NCBI RefSeq assembly: GCF_003052165.1
Contig: NZ_CP024869.1
Location: forward strand, 1,522,001 to 1,586,000
DNA length: 64,000 nucleotides
Reading direction: 5' to 3'
Source: Dietzia sp. JS16-p6b
GTDB lineage: Bacteria > Actinomycetota > Actinomycetes > Mycobacteriales > Mycobacteriaceae
The notes under the pieces: model-generated
What the model saw: only the letters and a program-made list of their open reading frames with translations
The model's database searches: none
Told to the model about the DNA's origin: nothing
Made by a program: the position numbers and the translations under genes
In this document: one piece after another, positions 9,657-21,409 of the stretch
How positions within the stretch are numbered: the first letter of the stretch is position 1
Layout: every line of letters starts with the position of its first letter

Positions 9657-10742
9657 ATGTCACAGACCGTCAAGGGCGTCATCGCCCGTAGCAAGGGCGC
9701 GGACGTCGAGCTGGTCGACGTGGTGGTCCCCGATCCTGGGCCGAACGACGTCGTCGTCCGCGTGCAGGCGTGCGGCGTCTGCCACACCGACCTGGCCTAT
9801 CGCGACGGCGGCATCAATGACGAGTACCCCTTCCTGCTGGGCCACGAGGCCGCGGGGATCGTCGAGACCGTCGGTGACCGCGTCACTCATGTGGCCGAGG
9901 GCGATTTCGTGGTGCTGAACTGGCGAGCGGTGTGCGGTGAGTGCCGGGCCTGCAAGCGCGGGCAGCAGCAGTACTGTTTCGCCACCCACAACGCCTCGAG
10001 GAAGATGGCCCTCACCGACGGCACGGAGCTCACCCCGGCTCTCGGGATCGGCGCGTTCATCGACAAGACCCTGGTCCATGAGGGGCAGTGCACCAAGGTG
10101 GACCCCGCGGCCGACCCGGCCGTGGCGGGACTGCTGGGGTGCGGCGTGATGGCCGGCCTCGGTGCCGCGGTCAACACGGGCAATGTCACGCGGGGCCAGT
10201 CCGTGGCGGTCATCGGGTGCGGTGGTGTCGGCATCGCCGCGGTCGTGGGCGCACGTCTGGCGGGTGCCTCGACCATCGTGGCCGTGGACATCGATGACAC
10301 CAAGCTCGAGTGGGCGCGCGACTTCGGTGCCACCCACGTGGTCAACTCCACCGGGGTGGACCCAGTGGCGGCCATCCAGGAGCTCACGGGCGGCGTCGGC
10401 GCCGATGTCGTGATCGACGCGGTCGGCCGGCCCGAAACGTACGAGCAGGCCTTCTACGCTCGTGATCTCGCCGGGACCGTGGTCCTGGTGGGGGTGCCCA
10501 CGCCCGAGATGCGCCTGGAGATGCCGCTGTTGGACTTCTTCGGCCGCGGTGGTTCGCTGAAGTCCTCCTGGTACGGCGACTGCCTGCCGGAGCGCGATTT
10601 CCCGATGCTGGTGGATCTCCACCTGCAGGGTCGGCTCCCGCTCGAGAAGTTCGTCAGCGAGCGCATCGGCCTGGACGCGGTCGAGTCCGCGTTCGGTGCC
10701 ATGAAGTCCGGTTCCGTCCTCCGATCGGTGGTGACCCTGTGA
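9657..10742 (+). CDS. mscR: S-(hydroxymethyl)mycothiol dehydrogenase (MscR)
   Basis: 361 residues, class III zinc alcohol dehydrogenase. Oxidises the spontaneous adduct of formaldehyde and mycothiol to S-formylmycothiol with NAD, and can reduce S-nitrosomycothiol. Catalytic zinc ligands are in [11 protein letters not shown] and GHEAAGIVE; the structural zinc cysteines lie in [15 protein letters not shown]. The NAD motif is [15 protein letters not shown]. The C-terminal [16 protein letters not shown] sequence is characteristic of the mycothiol enzyme as I remember it. The next gene overlaps by GTGA, as in the mycobacterial mscR pair. Confidence 0.92.
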   Translation: MSQTVKGVIARSKGADVELVDVVVPDPGPNDVVVRVQACGVCHTDLAYRDGGINDEYPFLLGHEAAGIVETVGDRVTHVAEGDFVVLNWRAVCGECRACKRGQQQYCFATHNASRKMALTDGTELTPALGIGAFIDKTLVHEGQCTKVDPAADPAVAGLLGCGVMAGLGAAVNTGNVTRGQSVAVIGCGGVGIAAVVGARLAGASTIVAVDIDDTKLEWARDFGATHVVNSTGVDPVAAIQELTGGVGADVVIDAVGRPETYEQAFYARDLAGTVVLVGVPTPEMRLEMPLLDFFGRGGSLKSSWYGDCLPERDFPMLVDLHLQGRLPLEKFVSERIGLDAVESAFGAMKSGSVLRSVVTL

Positions 10743-11398
10743 GCGAGACCCACACCAGTGCCGGTAATGCCGGTGGCCTGCGCATCGAGAAGGTCGTGAC
10801 GAGCGGCGTGTTCGCCCTCGACGGAGGCGAGTGGGAGGTGGACAACAACATCTGGATCCTCGGCGACGACTCCGAGGTGTACGTCATCGACGCCGCCCAC
10901 ACCGCCCAGCCGATCATCGACGCGGTGGCCGGGCGCACGGTGAAGGGCATCCTGTGCTCGCACGCCCACAACGACCACATCACCGTGGCCCCGGAGCTGG
11001 CCCGGGAGCTCGACACCCGGGTCTTCGTCCATCCCGGTGACCAGATGCTGTGGGAGGAGACCCACCCGACGGTCGCCCACGAGGACCTCGAGGACGGGCA
11101 GACCTTCCAGATCGCCGGGACCGGGTTCACGGTCATGAACACCCCCGGTCACTCGCCGGGCTCGTGCGTCTTCCACGTCCCCGAGGCGGGCGTCCTGTTC
11201 TCCGGTGACACCCTGTTCTCCGGAGGGCCCGGCGCGACCGGTCGGTCGTACTCCGACTTCCCCACCATCATCACCTCGATCAGGGACCGCATCCTCACCC
11301 TGCCGGCCGAGACACTGGTCCATACCGGCCACGGCGACGGTACCAAGGTGGGTGAAGAGTCCCCGCATCTGGAGGAGTGGATCGCCCGGGGCAGCTGA
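10739..11398 (+). CDS. Metallo-beta-lactamase-fold hydrolase paired with mscR
   Basis: 219 residues from a GTG that overlaps the mscR stop. All metal ligands of the MBL fold are present: SHAHNDHI (HxHxDH), the [10 protein letters not shown] histidine, the FSGDTLF aspartate and HTGHGDGT. The same gene pair is found in other mycothiol-making actinobacteria. The likely role is to hydrolyse S-formylmycothiol to formate and mycothiol, or another thioester step, completing formaldehyde detoxification. That activity is inferred from the pairing only. Confidence 0.85.
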   Translation: MSETHTSAGNAGGLRIEKVVTSGVFALDGGEWEVDNNIWILGDDSEVYVIDAAHTAQPIIDAVAGRTVKGILCSHAHNDHITVAPELARELDTRVFVHPGDQMLWEETHPTVAHEDLEDGQTFQIAGTGFTVMNTPGHSPGSCVFHVPEAGVLFSGDTLFSGGPGATGRSYSDFPTIITSIRDRILTLPAETLVHTGHGDGTKVGEESPHLEEWIARGS

Positions 11399-11415
11399 CC
11401 GGGCACGATGGGGGG

Positions 11416-14169
<2,754 letters not shown>

Positions 14170-14245
14170 CGCGCCCCTGTCGAGGGCGCCGCCACCGGCG
14201 ATTCCGGCGGGCGCGATGTGGTCAGGCAGAGGAGGAGTCACGATC

Positions 14246-14694
14246 ATGGGCAGGGTCACCGCCAGCAACACCATCGTCATCGAGGCGCCCGTCGCGGCCG
14301 TGACGGCCGCGATCGCGGACTACGCCCAGGTCCGTCCCCGGATCCAGCCCGAGCAGTTCACCGCGTACAGGTTGATCGAGGGCGGCCAGGGGCACGGCAC
14401 CGTGGCGGCGTGGAACCTCCAGGCCACCAAGAAGCGCAGCCGGGACGTCAAGGCCACGGTGACCGTGGACGAGGCCGCGGCGCACTGGTCGCTGGTGGAG
14501 AAGGACGCCAATTCGTCCATGGCCACCACCTACACGGTCCGCGAGGCCACCGGGGGTGCGCTGGTGGAGATGACCACGTCGTGGGACGGGGCCGGGGGAG
14601 TGGGGGGTTCTTCGAGCGGACCTTCGCCCCAGCCGGGCTCAAGCGGATCCAGCACCAGTTGTTGGCCAACCTCAAGGCGGACATCGAGGGGTAG
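14246..14694 (+). pseudogene. SRPBCC-family protein with a frameshift in a G run
   Basis: An ATG preceded by GGAGGAG begins a START/SRPBCC-like protein (SNTIVIEAPVAAVTAAIADY, then beta strands through residue 118). At the G run 14602-14607 the frame breaks. Adding one G joins it to FFERTFAPAGLKRIQHQLLANL and a stop at 14692-14694, which is the usual C-terminal helix of this family. Complete protein about 149 residues. Could be a true 1-base deletion, slippage-based phase variation or a sequencing error. Ligand unknown. Confidence 0.8.
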
Positions 14695-14759
14695 GCCCCG
14701 CGTCAGCGCGGTGGGGTGGGCCCCGCGTCAGCGCGGTGGGGTAGGCCCCGCGTCAGCGG
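14690..14759. repeat. 25-bp tandem repeat (2.8 copies) with hairpin units
   Basis: The unit GGTAGGCCCCGCGTCAGCGCGGTGG (one base varies) occurs at 14690-14714, 14715-14739 and, cut short, 14740-14759. Each full unit contains a CCGCG-TCAG-CGCGG stem-loop. The array sits exactly between two converging genes and overlaps the stop codon of each, so it may act as a two-way terminator. Confidence 0.85.
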
Positions 14760-16603
14760 CCCTCGTCCGGCGTCGGCCTCGTCGTCGTTCCAGACCCCTC
14801 ACGCCTGGGGGCGGCGGTCCCGGTCACCTCTCCACCCTCCGGGGGGCCGCCCGCCGCTGTGTCTGCCGCGGCGACATCGGTTCCGGACGGCGCCGCCGCC
14901 GCGGCGGCCTCGCGGGCTGCCTCGGCCTGCGCCGAGCCGGTCCGGAGGACGATCGGTGGCAGGAAGACCAGGATCACCGAGGCGACGACGGCGAGGATGC
15001 CGGCGACCAGATAGATCTCCGACATGCTGAGCGCGTAGCCCTGCTCGAAGGGGTGGGCCACCAGTTCGGGCAGGCGGTTGATGACGGACGAGTCCTTGGT
15101 GACCGTCTCAAGCGCACCCGCGCCCGCGCCGGATGCCGGGTCCGCGAGGGCCTGCACGATCCCGAGAGCCTCGGGGTCGTCGCGCAGTGCCGGGTCCGCC
15201 AGGCCCTCTTGCACCCCGCGCGCGAGGCTGCCGTCCGCCCCCGCCTTCTGCAGCTCGCTGGTGATGGAGCCTCCGACCCGGCTGAACAGGATCGACAGGA
15301 ACACGGCCACCCCGGCGGTCCCGCCGAGTTGCCGGAAGAACGTCGCGGACGCGGTGGCCACACCGATCTCGCGGGGGCTCACCGCGTTCTGCACGATCAG
15401 TGTGAGCGGCTGCATGCAGTTGCCCAGGCCGACGCCGAGGACCAGCATGTAGGCCATCACCAGGGTGAGAGAGGTGTCGGCGTCGATGGTGAACAGCAGG
15501 AACAGGCCGACGGCCGCGACGGCGGTGCCGAAGATCGGGAACTCGCGGACCCGCCCGGTCTTCGAGATGAGCTGACCGGAGACGATCGAGGCGCCCATCA
15601 GCCCGGCCACCAGTGGCAGCATCATGAGTCCGGACTCCATGGGGTCGGCTCCGTGGACGATCTGCATGTAGAGCGGGAGGGTCATCAGCCCGCCGAACAT
15701 GGCCATTCCCACGATCACCCCGCCGGCGGTGACGATCGCGAAGGTGCGGTCCCGGAACAACCGAAGTGGGATGAGTGCCTCGTCGCCCGCGCGCGCCTCG
15801 ACGATGAGGAACAGGCCGATCCCGGCCAGGCCCACGACGTAGCAGGCGAGGGCGGCAGGCGCGCCCCAGCCCCAGGTGTTCCCCTGCTCGGCCACCAGCA
15901 GCAGCGGTACCAGTCCGACGACGATCGTGGCGGCGCCCGCCCAGTCCACCCGGTGGTCCACGCGGGCGTTCTTGACGTTGAGGGTGATCAACACCAGGGT
16001 CAGTGCGATGGCGCCGATGGGGACGTTGATGAGGAAGATCCATCGCCAGCCGCTGATTCCGAAGAGGGTCTCGGCGCCGGCGAAGAAGCCGCCGACGACC
16101 GGACCGATGACCGAGGACGAGGCGAATACGGCGAGCAGGTAACCCTGGTACTTCGCGCGTTCGCGGGGCGGGATGATGTCGCCGATGATCGCCAGCGAGA
16201 GCGACATGAGGGCGCCCGCGCCCAGTCCCTGGATGCCGCGGAACAGTGCGAGGGTGTACATCGAGTCGGCGAGTGTGCACAGCAGCGAGCCGAACACGAA
16301 GATCATGATGCCGATGACGAAGAAGGGCTTGCGCCCGTAGATGTCCGAGAGCTTGCCGTAGAGCGGCGTCGAGATCGTGGACGTCATGAGGTAGGCGGTG
16401 GTCACCCACGCCTGGGCGTCCAACCCCTGGAGATCATCGGCAATGGTCCTGATGGCGGTCGAGACGATCGTCTGATCGAGGCTGGCGAGGAACATCGCGG
16501 ACATCAACCCGGCGAGGATGACGAGGATCTGCCGGTGGGAGAACTCGCCGTCCTCGCCCGGGCCCGCGGCAGCGCTGGCGGATCGTGTCTCAGGGGTGGT
16601 CAT
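14753..16603 (-). CDS. DHA2-family (EmrB/QacA) 14-TM drug exporter
   Basis: 616 residues; the ATG at 16603 follows an AGGAG box and overlaps the marR stop (ATGA). About 14 membrane segments. MFS signatures are visible: SAMFLASLDQTIVSTAIRTI in TM1 with the D-T motif, YGKLSDIYGRKPFF (motif A) between TM2 and TM3, and GPVVGGFFAG (motif C) in TM5. The long C-terminal tail (about 70 residues) is Ala/Gly/Pro-rich and cytoplasmic. Likely proton-driven efflux of drugs or lipophilic compounds, controlled by the MarR protein encoded just upstream. Confidence 0.92.
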   Translation of the reverse strand: MTTPETRSASAAAGPGEDGEFSHRQILVILAGLMSAMFLASLDQTIVSTAIRTIADDLQGLDAQAWVTTAYLMTSTISTPLYGKLSDIYGRKPFFVIGIMIFVFGSLLCTLADSMYTLALFRGIQGLGAGALMSLSLAIIGDIIPPRERAKYQGYLLAVFASSSVIGPVVGGFFAGAETLFGISGWRWIFLINVPIGAIALTLVLITLNVKNARVDHRVDWAGAATIVVGLVPLLLVAEQGNTWGWGAPAALACYVVGLAGIGLFLIVEARAGDEALIPLRLFRDRTFAIVTAGGVIVGMAMFGGLMTLPLYMQIVHGADPMESGLMMLPLVAGLMGASIVSGQLISKTGRVREFPIFGTAVAAVGLFLLFTIDADTSLTLVMAYMLVLGVGLGNCMQPLTLIVQNAVSPREIGVATASATFFRQLGGTAGVAVFLSILFSRVGGSITSELQKAGADGSLARGVQEGLADPALRDDPEALGIVQALADPASGAGAGALETVTKDSSVINRLPELVAHPFEQGYALSMSEIYLVAGILAVVASVILVFLPPIVLRTGSAQAEAAREAAAAAAPSGTDVAAADTAAGGPPEGGEVTGTAAPRREGSGTTTRPTPDEGR

Positions 16604-17070
16604 CGGTTCTCCTTGGCGGACGTGAGGGCGTCGAGTTCGGAGCGCAGAGAGTCGGCGAGGCGCGACAACCCCCGGTCGAGCGAGGCCGCTTGCTCGGGGG
16701 TCCAGTCGGCCAGGACATCGGCCATCCACTGCCCGCGTCCGTCGAGGACCCGGGTGACCAGCTCGCGCCCCTCGGCCGAGAGGGTCACGACGCTCGCGCG
16801 CCCGTCATCCGGGTCGGGGACCTTGGCGACCAGGCCGAGGGCCTCGAGGTGGCGGACCTGACGACTCACCACGGAGATGTCGGTGTGCACGCGCTCGGCG
16901 AGGGCGGTGACTCTGTCGGGTTCGTCGTGGATCGCGAACAGCAGGGGATGGGTCGACGGTTCGAGGGAGTCGTGGAGTCGCGGTGCCGACGCGTTGAGTG
17001 CGCGGAGCATCTTGACCACGCGGGACAGGTCCACCACGAGCTTGCCGCCCTGCTCGGCGTCTATCGCCAT
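16600..17070 (-). CDS. MarR-family transcriptional regulator of the exporter
   Basis: 156 residues. Winged-helix MarR core: HPLLFAIHDEPDRVTALAERV, then the recognition region HTDISVVSRQVRHLEALGLV and the wing KVPDPDDGRASVVTLS. A long C-terminal dimerisation helix follows. First gene of a two-gene operon with the exporter (4-base overlap). A perfect palindrome lies 23 bases upstream of the start, consistent with autorepression relieved by an exported compound. Confidence 0.92.
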   Translation of the reverse strand: MAIDAEQGGKLVVDLSRVVKMLRALNASAPRLHDSLEPSTHPLLFAIHDEPDRVTALAERVHTDISVVSRQVRHLEALGLVAKVPDPDDGRASVVTLSAEGRELVTRVLDGRGQWMADVLADWTPEQAASLDRGLSRLADSLRSELDALTSAKENR

Positions 17071-17093
17071 TCCGACCTCCCGCGGTCAACTAA

Positions 17094-17112
17094 GTTGCTT
17101 GCAGCAAGCAAC
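17094..17112. promoter_or_regulatory. Putative MarR operator
   Basis: GTTGCTTGC-A-GCAAGCAAC is a perfect 9-1-9 inverted repeat 23 bases upstream of the marR start. Its size and symmetry fit a MarR dimer site. The 200 bases between here and the next promoter show no gene. Confidence 0.75.
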
Positions 17113-17320
17113 CATAACGCCGTTCTCCGCCGGCCGGCAACTCGGCGCTCAACCGAGGCGCGCGGGAATCGTCTCGAGCTGCCTGCCGGTGGGGCACGGC
17201 GCCGCATCGGCGTTAACATCGTCGAGGGCCACCCTGCGCAACGCGCACGCCGCGGCGGGTGTGGATCGCGGGAGGCGGGCGTGGGCTCCCGCGGTTCATG
17301 AGAGTGGCCAATGCGCCGCT

Positions 17321-17355
17321 AACTGTTGACAGTTGACAGAGATGTGCATCACAAT
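17321..17355 (+). promoter_or_regulatory. Promoter and putative GntR operator of the catabolic cluster, site 1
   Basis: AACTGTTGACAGTT (17321-17334) is an inverted repeat (AACTGT-TG-ACAGTT) that contains a perfect -35 box TTGACA at 17326-17331. With an 18-base spacer the -10 would be CACAAT (17350-17355). The same palindrome, also with TTGACA inside, occurs at 21306. A repressor bound here would cover the -35 box. Confidence 0.7.
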
Positions 17356-17472
17356 AGGTGTGCCCTGAACGGCGGTGCCCCAGGGGGCCGAGTACATCCT
17401 GCTGGGGACCGCCCGGGTGAGTTGGCCGGTGCCTCCGCGGTGAGAGTGATCGAGTCGAATAGAGGAGTAGGG

Positions 17473-18147
17473 ATGAAGAAGTCCACGAGTGCCCCTTTGA
17501 CCAGGGACGGGACGTTCGCCCGTCGGACCGAGGAGCGGGTTCGGGAGATGATCCTCGACGGCACGCTCCCTCCCGGGGAGCGGTTGAACGAGGTGTCCAT
17601 CGCCGAGGTGCTCGGGATCAGCCGGGGGCCCCTGCGCGAGGCCATTCAGCGACTGGTGGGCGAGGGCCTGTTGACGATCGTGAGCCACCGCGGCGCTTTC
17701 GTGAAGACGTTCGAGCCCGGTGAGGTCGATGATCTGTACGAGCTCCGTACCGCGCTGGAGACACACAGTGTCCGTCTCGTCTGCCGGAGGGCGACGGACG
17801 AGGAGCTGCGGGAGCTCGAGCAGCTGGTCGGAGAGGCGGGGGAGGAGCTGTCCCAGGATCCCGAACGCCCGTATCCCGCCGACCGGGACCTCCACACCCG
17901 GTTGACGTGGATGAGCGGCAACGACGCACTGGCCGCCGCGACGGTCGAGGTCCAGCGTCAGATCTCCCTCGCGAGGCAGACATCGGCCAAGAAGCCCGAT
18001 CGAGCCCGTGAGGCGCTCGCCGAGCACGAGCGACTCGTCGCGGCGATCGTCGAGCGCGATGAGGACCGTGCGGCAGAGATCCTGCGACTGCACCTCGACA
18101 AGGCGCGGAAGAGCGCCGTGGACGCGCTGGGGATCACATCCGAATAG
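17473..18147 (+). CDS. GntR-family regulator, FadR/FCD type
   Basis: 224 residues from the ATG after AGGAG. The N-terminal winged helix shows LNEVSIAEVLGISRGPLREAIQRLVGEGLLTI, a classic GntR recognition helix. The C-terminal all-helical FCD ligand domain spans about residues 85-215, with candidate metal/ligand residues D-x-x-L-H-T and the final EHERLVAAI...H region. First gene of the catabolic cluster, 36 bases before the lyase. Probably represses both palindromic promoters until a pathway acid binds. Confidence 0.92.
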   Translation: MKKSTSAPLTRDGTFARRTEERVREMILDGTLPPGERLNEVSIAEVLGISRGPLREAIQRLVGEGLLTIVSHRGAFVKTFEPGEVDDLYELRTALETHSVRLVCRRATDEELRELEQLVGEAGEELSQDPERPYPADRDLHTRLTWMSGNDALAAATVEVQRQISLARQTSAKKPDRAREALAEHERLVAAIVERDEDRAAEILRLHLDKARKSAVDALGITSE

Positions 18148-18181
18148 CGGCTCAGATGGGCCAGGAAAGGTGCAACAACCC

Positions 18182-19078
18182 ATGACGACAACCAAGAAGC
18201 TGCGAGGTCTCCTCTCGTCGGGGGGGCCGCCGTTGATGGTGCCGGGTGCTCCCAACGCCCTCACCGCCCGGGTGGTGGAGGAGACGGGATTCGAAGCCGT
18301 GTACGTGACCGGTGCGGGTGTGACGAACTCCTACCTCGGGGCCCCCGACCTCGGACTCATCACCCTGAGCGAGTTGGTGGGTCACGTCAACGCGATCGCC
18401 GACGCGGTGCAGATCCCCGTTGTCGTCGACGGTGACACGGGATTCGGCAACGCGCTGAACGTGCAGCGCACGGTCCGGCTGATAGAAGGGGCCGGGGCGG
18501 CCGCCCTCCAACTGGAGGACCAGGTCAGCCCCAAGAAGTGCGGCCACTTCACCGGGAAAGAGGTCATCTCGGCGGACGAGATGGTCGGAAAGATCAAGGC
18601 CGCCGTCGACGCCCGGAGAGACGACGACTTCGTCATCATCGCCCGGACTGATGCCCTGGCGATCGAGGGGATCGATGAGGCTATCGACCGCGCCGGCCGG
18701 TACCTGGAGGCCGGGGCGGACGTGCTCTTCGTCGAAGCCCCCCGAGACGTGGACCAGATGCGCAGGATCACGACATCCGTGCCGGGGATCCACATGGCCA
18801 ACATGGTCGAGGGTGGCCTGACCCCGCTGCTTCCCCGGGACGAACTCGGGGAACTCGGCTTCGCGGTGGCCCTCTACGCGAACGCAGCGATGCGGGGCGC
18901 GGTGGCCGGGATGCGTCAGGTGATGAACCACCTCGCGGAGATCGGGGACACCCGGGATGCCGGCGAGCTGATGATCAGCTGGACGGACCGTCAGGCCCTG
19001 GTGCGCAAACCGGAGTTCGACGAGCTCGACACGAAGTACGCGGTGGCGCAGAACACGGAGAATGGAGCAGTCGTATGA
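18182..19078 (+). CDS. Isocitrate lyase/PEP mutase superfamily C-C lyase (2-methylisocitrate or dialkylmalate lyase-like)
   Basis: 298 residues. The (beta/alpha)8 fold motifs of the superfamily are present: VPGAPNALTARVVEETGFEAVYVTG at the N terminus, VVDGDTGFGN (Mg-binding Asp), LQLEDQVSPKKCGHFTGKEV and IIARTDALAI. The Cys in KKCGH is the general acid of true lyases and is absent in PEP mutases, so aldol cleavage of a 2-hydroxy di- or tricarboxylate into an oxo acid and a second acid is likely. The neighbouring MmgE/PrpD proteins would supply such a substrate. Exact substrate unknown. Confidence 0.85.
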   Translation: MTTTKKLRGLLSSGGPPLMVPGAPNALTARVVEETGFEAVYVTGAGVTNSYLGAPDLGLITLSELVGHVNAIADAVQIPVVVDGDTGFGNALNVQRTVRLIEGAGAAALQLEDQVSPKKCGHFTGKEVISADEMVGKIKAAVDARRDDDFVIIARTDALAIEGIDEAIDRAGRYLEAGADVLFVEAPRDVDQMRRITTSVPGIHMANMVEGGLTPLLPRDELGELGFAVALYANAAMRGAVAGMRQVMNHLAEIGDTRDAGELMISWTDRQALVRKPEFDELDTKYAVAQNTENGAVV

Positions 19079-20496
19079 CCACGTATGACCTTCGTCTGCA
19101 CGGCGGCGACGTCTTCCTCAACGGGGAGGGAGTCCGCCGGGTGGACCTACTCGTCAAGGACGGGACGATCGCGGGGGTGGTGACCCCGGATGTCGAGGTC
19201 GAGGCCGCCGAGGTGGTGGACCTTCACGGAAAGCTCGTCCTCCCGGGGGCGATCGACCCGCACGTGCACCTGGGAAAGGACATCAGGGTCCCCCGCGATC
19301 CCGATGACGCCCTCCTGGAGTCCGCGTCGGCCGTGGCCGGCGGCGTCACCACGATGCTGGTCTACCTGATGAGCGGCGAGTCCTATTCGGATGTGCTCCC
19401 TGGGTCCCGCGACGTGATGTCACGTGACTCCCACGTGGATTTCGGGTTCCACATCGTCGTCGGTTCCGAGGCGCACTACGAGGAGATGCCTCACTACATC
19501 GACGAGTTCGGTGTCTCGAGTTTCAAGTTCTTCATGAACTTCCGCGGTGAGGAAGGCGCGTACCTCGGGCTCCCCGGCAACGACGACGGTTACATGTACG
19601 ACGTGCTCGGTATGGCTGCCGATCGTGGAGCCATGATCAACCCCCACCCGGAGAACATCGAACTGGTCTGGAAGCTCAAGGGCCGTCCGATCGACGAGTC
19701 CCGCGGCCCGTTGCACGCCTGGAACATGTCGAGACCGTCGTTCGTCGAGGCGGAAGCGGTGCAGAGGGTCTCGTTCATGGCGCAGGTCACCGGCGCCTCC
19801 ATGTACTCGGTCCACACCAGCAGCGCGCTGGCTCTCGACGCGGTCCTGCGTCAGCGGGAGTCCTACGAGAACCTCTTCGTCGAGACGTGCACGCAGTACC
19901 TGACGCTGACCACCGAGACCGATCCCGGGCCGGGAACCTACGGCAAGGTCAACCCTCCGCTCCGTGAACCGAGGGACCTCGAGGCGTTGTGGACCGGACT
20001 GGCGAACGGCGACGTCGACACCGTGGGCTCCGACCACAACGCCCGGCACCGCACGCACAAGGAGAAGGACATCTGGAAGGCCAGTGCGGGCTTCCCCGGG
20101 GTGGGCGGCGTCCTGCCCCTGACCCTGACGGAGGGGCTTCGCCGAGGGGTCCCGCTCGACCGGCTCGTGAACGCCACGTCCACCAGGTCCGCCCAACTGT
20201 TCGGCATGTACCCGAAAAAGGGCACGATCCAGGTCGGATCGGATGCCGATCTCGCGGTGGTCGACCTGTCGGGAGAGACCGTGATCGAGGCGGCGACCCA
20301 GCACTCCGCCGCCGAGTACACGCCCTGGGAGGGGACGCGGGTACCGATGCGGGTCGTGCACACCCTGGTCCGTGGGCACTTCGCGATGCGCGACGGTGAA
20401 CTGTCCGCGACCACCACCGGCGAGTACATTCCCCGTCCCCACAGCGGCGCGACGGCACTCGCCGAGCTGACCAGTCTCCCGAAGGAGGAGCGATGA
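19075..20496 (+). CDS. Dihydropyrimidinase/D-hydantoinase-family cyclic amidohydrolase
   Basis: 473 residues, ATG overlapping the lyase stop. Opens cyclic amides (hydantoins, dihydropyrimidines, imides) at a two-metal centre. Metal ligands are visible: DPHVHLG (His63 and His65), the carboxylated Lys in SSFKFFMNF near residue 151, NPHPEN, SVHTSS and GSDHNARH. Length and layout agree with the hydantoinase subgroup, including the C-terminal beta domain ending PRPHSGATA. It is followed without a gap by an amidase-like gene, which suggests sequential hydrolysis of the ring and of the resulting amide or carbamoyl group. Confidence 0.9.
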   Translation: MTTYDLRLHGGDVFLNGEGVRRVDLLVKDGTIAGVVTPDVEVEAAEVVDLHGKLVLPGAIDPHVHLGKDIRVPRDPDDALLESASAVAGGVTTMLVYLMSGESYSDVLPGSRDVMSRDSHVDFGFHIVVGSEAHYEEMPHYIDEFGVSSFKFFMNFRGEEGAYLGLPGNDDGYMYDVLGMAADRGAMINPHPENIELVWKLKGRPIDESRGPLHAWNMSRPSFVEAEAVQRVSFMAQVTGASMYSVHTSSALALDAVLRQRESYENLFVETCTQYLTLTTETDPGPGTYGKVNPPLREPRDLEALWTGLANGDVDTVGSDHNARHRTHKEKDIWKASAGFPGVGGVLPLTLTEGLRRGVPLDRLVNATSTRSAQLFGMYPKKGTIQVGSDADLAVVDLSGETVIEAATQHSAAEYTPWEGTRVPMRVVHTLVRGHFAMRDGELSATTTGEYIPRPHSGATALAELTSLPKEER

Positions 20497-21176
20497 ACGA
20501 GCCCTCGACGATCGATGACCTCACCCGCCGACGGTACGAGGCCGCGGGCTTCGGCCGGCCGGTCGGCCTGGGCCGTCGTCCCGGTCTGCTCATCATCGAT
20601 GTGCAGTACCGCACCGTCGGAACCACCCCGATGCCCTTCGACGACGCACTCGACGAGTTCCCCACGAGCTGCGGCGAGGTCGGCTGGCAGGCGGTCAATC
20701 ACATCGAACGGCTCCTGGCGGTGTTCCGCTCGAAGGGGTGGCCGGTCCTCTACCCGCACGTTGCTCCCAAGAAGGAGTACGACCAGGGCGCCCTCGGGGC
20801 GAAGGTCCCCGGGATCATGTCCATCCCCGCGAAGGGGTACGAGTTCGTGGCCGAGGTCGCGCCGCGGGACGGCGACGTCCTGCTGCCGAAGCGCCATCCG
20901 AGCGCGTTCTTCGGCACGCCGTTGGCCAGCTATCTGGTCCAGGCGGATGTCGATTCGCTCGTCGTGACCGGATGCACGACCTCGGGATGTGTCCGGGCCA
21001 GCGTCGTCGACGCCTTCTCGTACAACTACAAGGTCGCGGTGCCCTCGGATGCGGTGTACGACCGGAGTCCGACGGTCCACGAGGTCAATCTGTTCGACAT
21101 GGCCCAGAAATACGCTGACGTATCTACCACCGACGCTCTTCTGAGCGCGCTGGACGGGGTTCCTGCTCGCCACTGA
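20493..21176 (+). CDS. Isochorismatase-family amidohydrolase (N-carbamoyl or half-amide hydrolase)
   Basis: 227 residues. The catalytic triad of cysteine hydrolases of this fold is present: Asp in LLIIDVQY, Lys in LLPKRHPSAFFGTPL and Cys in VTGCTTSGCVRA. The family includes N-carbamoylsarcosine amidase, maleamate amidohydrolase and nicotinamidase. Placed directly after the hydantoinase-like gene (ATGA overlap), it probably removes ammonia, or ammonia plus CO2, from the ring-opened product. Last gene of the first transcription unit; about 130 bases then lead to the second palindromic promoter. Confidence 0.9.
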   Translation: MNEPSTIDDLTRRRYEAAGFGRPVGLGRRPGLLIIDVQYRTVGTTPMPFDDALDEFPTSCGEVGWQAVNHIERLLAVFRSKGWPVLYPHVAPKKEYDQGALGAKVPGIMSIPAKGYEFVAEVAPRDGDVLLPKRHPSAFFGTPLASYLVQADVDSLVVTGCTTSGCVRASVVDAFSYNYKVAVPSDAVYDRSPTVHEVNLFDMAQKYADVSTTDALLSALDGVPARH

Positions 21177-21305
21177 CCGCTGGGCGCGTGAGGTGACGGT
21201 GACCGGGCTGCGGCAGTGAGTCGAATCGCCGCAGGTCGATGGTGTTTCGGCGCCGTTACCGGGCCCGCGACGGTGTAACACGATGGACACCGAGAATGGC
21301 CAGAA

Positions 21306-21339
21306 AACTGTTGACAGTTAGCAGACGACAGAATAATGT
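21306..21339 (+). promoter_or_regulatory. Promoter and putative GntR operator of the catabolic cluster, site 2
   Basis: AACTGTTGACAGTT at 21306-21319 repeats the palindrome found before gntR. TTGACA (21311-21316), a 17-base spacer and TAATGT (21334-21339) form a near-consensus promoter for the cupin gene 70 bases downstream. Confidence 0.75.
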
Positions 21340-21409
21340 GGGTTCCGTCACAAAGGGCGGTCCGCAGTGGCAGCCCGCACGGGTGCCTCAATGGAACAGG
21401 AGAGGTCCG

